Part shown: piece after piece, positions 63,574 to 64,000 of the stretch
How the letters are laid out: each line of letters starts with the position of its first letter
Position numbering within the stretch: position 1 is the first letter of the stretch
Source: Aurelia coerulea
Lineage: Eukaryota; Cnidaria; Scyphozoa; Semaeostomeae; Ulmaridae
DNA: 64,000 bases
Direction: 5' to 3'
Assembly (NCBI GenBank): GCA_039566865.1
Contig: CM076957.1
Location: 13,401,896 to 13,465,895 of the forward strand
Position numbers and translations under genes: made by a program
Notes under the pieces: generated by a model
The model's input: the letters and a program-made list of their open reading frames with translations, nothing else
Databases searched by the model: none
What the model was told of the DNA's origin: nothing

Positions 63574-64000
63574 ATATGTTTACTGCGCTAAAATAATGGG
63601 ACGCTGTATGTCATGGTTCTCACACCTAACATCAATTGTTTACGTAAGGCAAGCGGAAGAACTTAGGAAGCAGTGTGCGTATGTGATCTTGCAGAGCGAA
63701 TATCAGACAGACGGCGTGGGGAGATCCTTTTTTAGCTTTGATTGTGAACAAGTCTTGGTTATTTTGTTATGGCCTATCGGAATATTTGACTCAGAATGTT
63801 ATTCGCAGAGTGTCCCAAAAGACAAAGTCTTAGTGAAACTTTGAATCTTCTTGTACGGATTTGAGTACAAAGACTGTTAAATAGGCCTAACACAAACTCA
63901 TCTAACTGTCCACAGATCATGACAACACTGTGCAAGCCGTTCTTCATCACAGCTACCAAAAAAAAAAGTACGGTCAATGTAAAGCACACATCAGGATGCT
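63574..64000. other. Unassigned end of window
   Basis: GTGTCCCAAAAGACAAAG near 63810 resembles a mariner-like end; no partner is within the window. Confidence 0.3.

Overview
The window is nuclear DNA of an invertebrate animal, most likely a cnidarian (anthozoan). The evidence is one spliced kinesin-3 gene with GT-AG introns of 1.7 to 12.4 kb, AT-rich sequence, and a dense load of APE-type non-LTR retrotransposons (LINEs) and short TIR/foldback DNA elements. The phylum is inferred from repeat style; no marker gene proves it.

Host gene. Eight exons of a KIF13-like kinesin-3 lie on the minus strand between 48258 and 15569. All eight join in phase and give about 250 residues of the stalk and following conserved region. 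The motor and FHA part (expected above 48258) and the C-terminus (expected below 15569) were not found. Nearly everything else in that span is intron filled with transposons.

Layout. 1-4322: minisatellite-like DNA and one apparently intact two-ORF LINE (SGNH-hydrolase ORF1; endonuclease/RT ORF2). 4323-7376: a duplicated LINE 5' segment and a LINE fragment split by a 1.67-kb palindromic element. 7377-11905: a 2A-bearing LINE 5' end, a second large foldback with a nested LINE, and a LINE tail. 11906-15560: low-complexity DNA, a dead Tc1/mariner transposase and LINE scraps. 15569-30483: kinesin exons among decayed, multiply nested LINEs, and a 307-bp direct duplication. 30484-42092: more exons, a Harbinger-like MITE, a 52-bp satellite and mariner-like MITEs. 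42093-51000: TTAA-flanked elements with G/C hairpins, a second copy of the palindromic element, a LINE with a 13-bp target duplication, and Harbinger-like and piggyBac-like MITEs nested together. 52135-55735: a Tc1-like TIR pair enclosing a foldback that carries a pogo-like MITE. 56073-60438: a TTAA element containing a LINE that itself carries an antisense piece of a 2A-bearing LINE. 60440-64000: nested LINE tails and a frameshifted DIRS-like ORF1 relic.

Four things stand out: a group of TTAA-flanked elements that share subterminal poly-G/poly-C hairpins of differing sequence; 0.6-1.7-kb near-perfect palindromes with 8-bp target duplications; LINE 3'-terminal hairpins whose stems covary between copies; and 2A-like translational-recoding motifs at three LINE N-termini. 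Several insertions can be checked inside the window because removing them restores a reading frame or an empty site.
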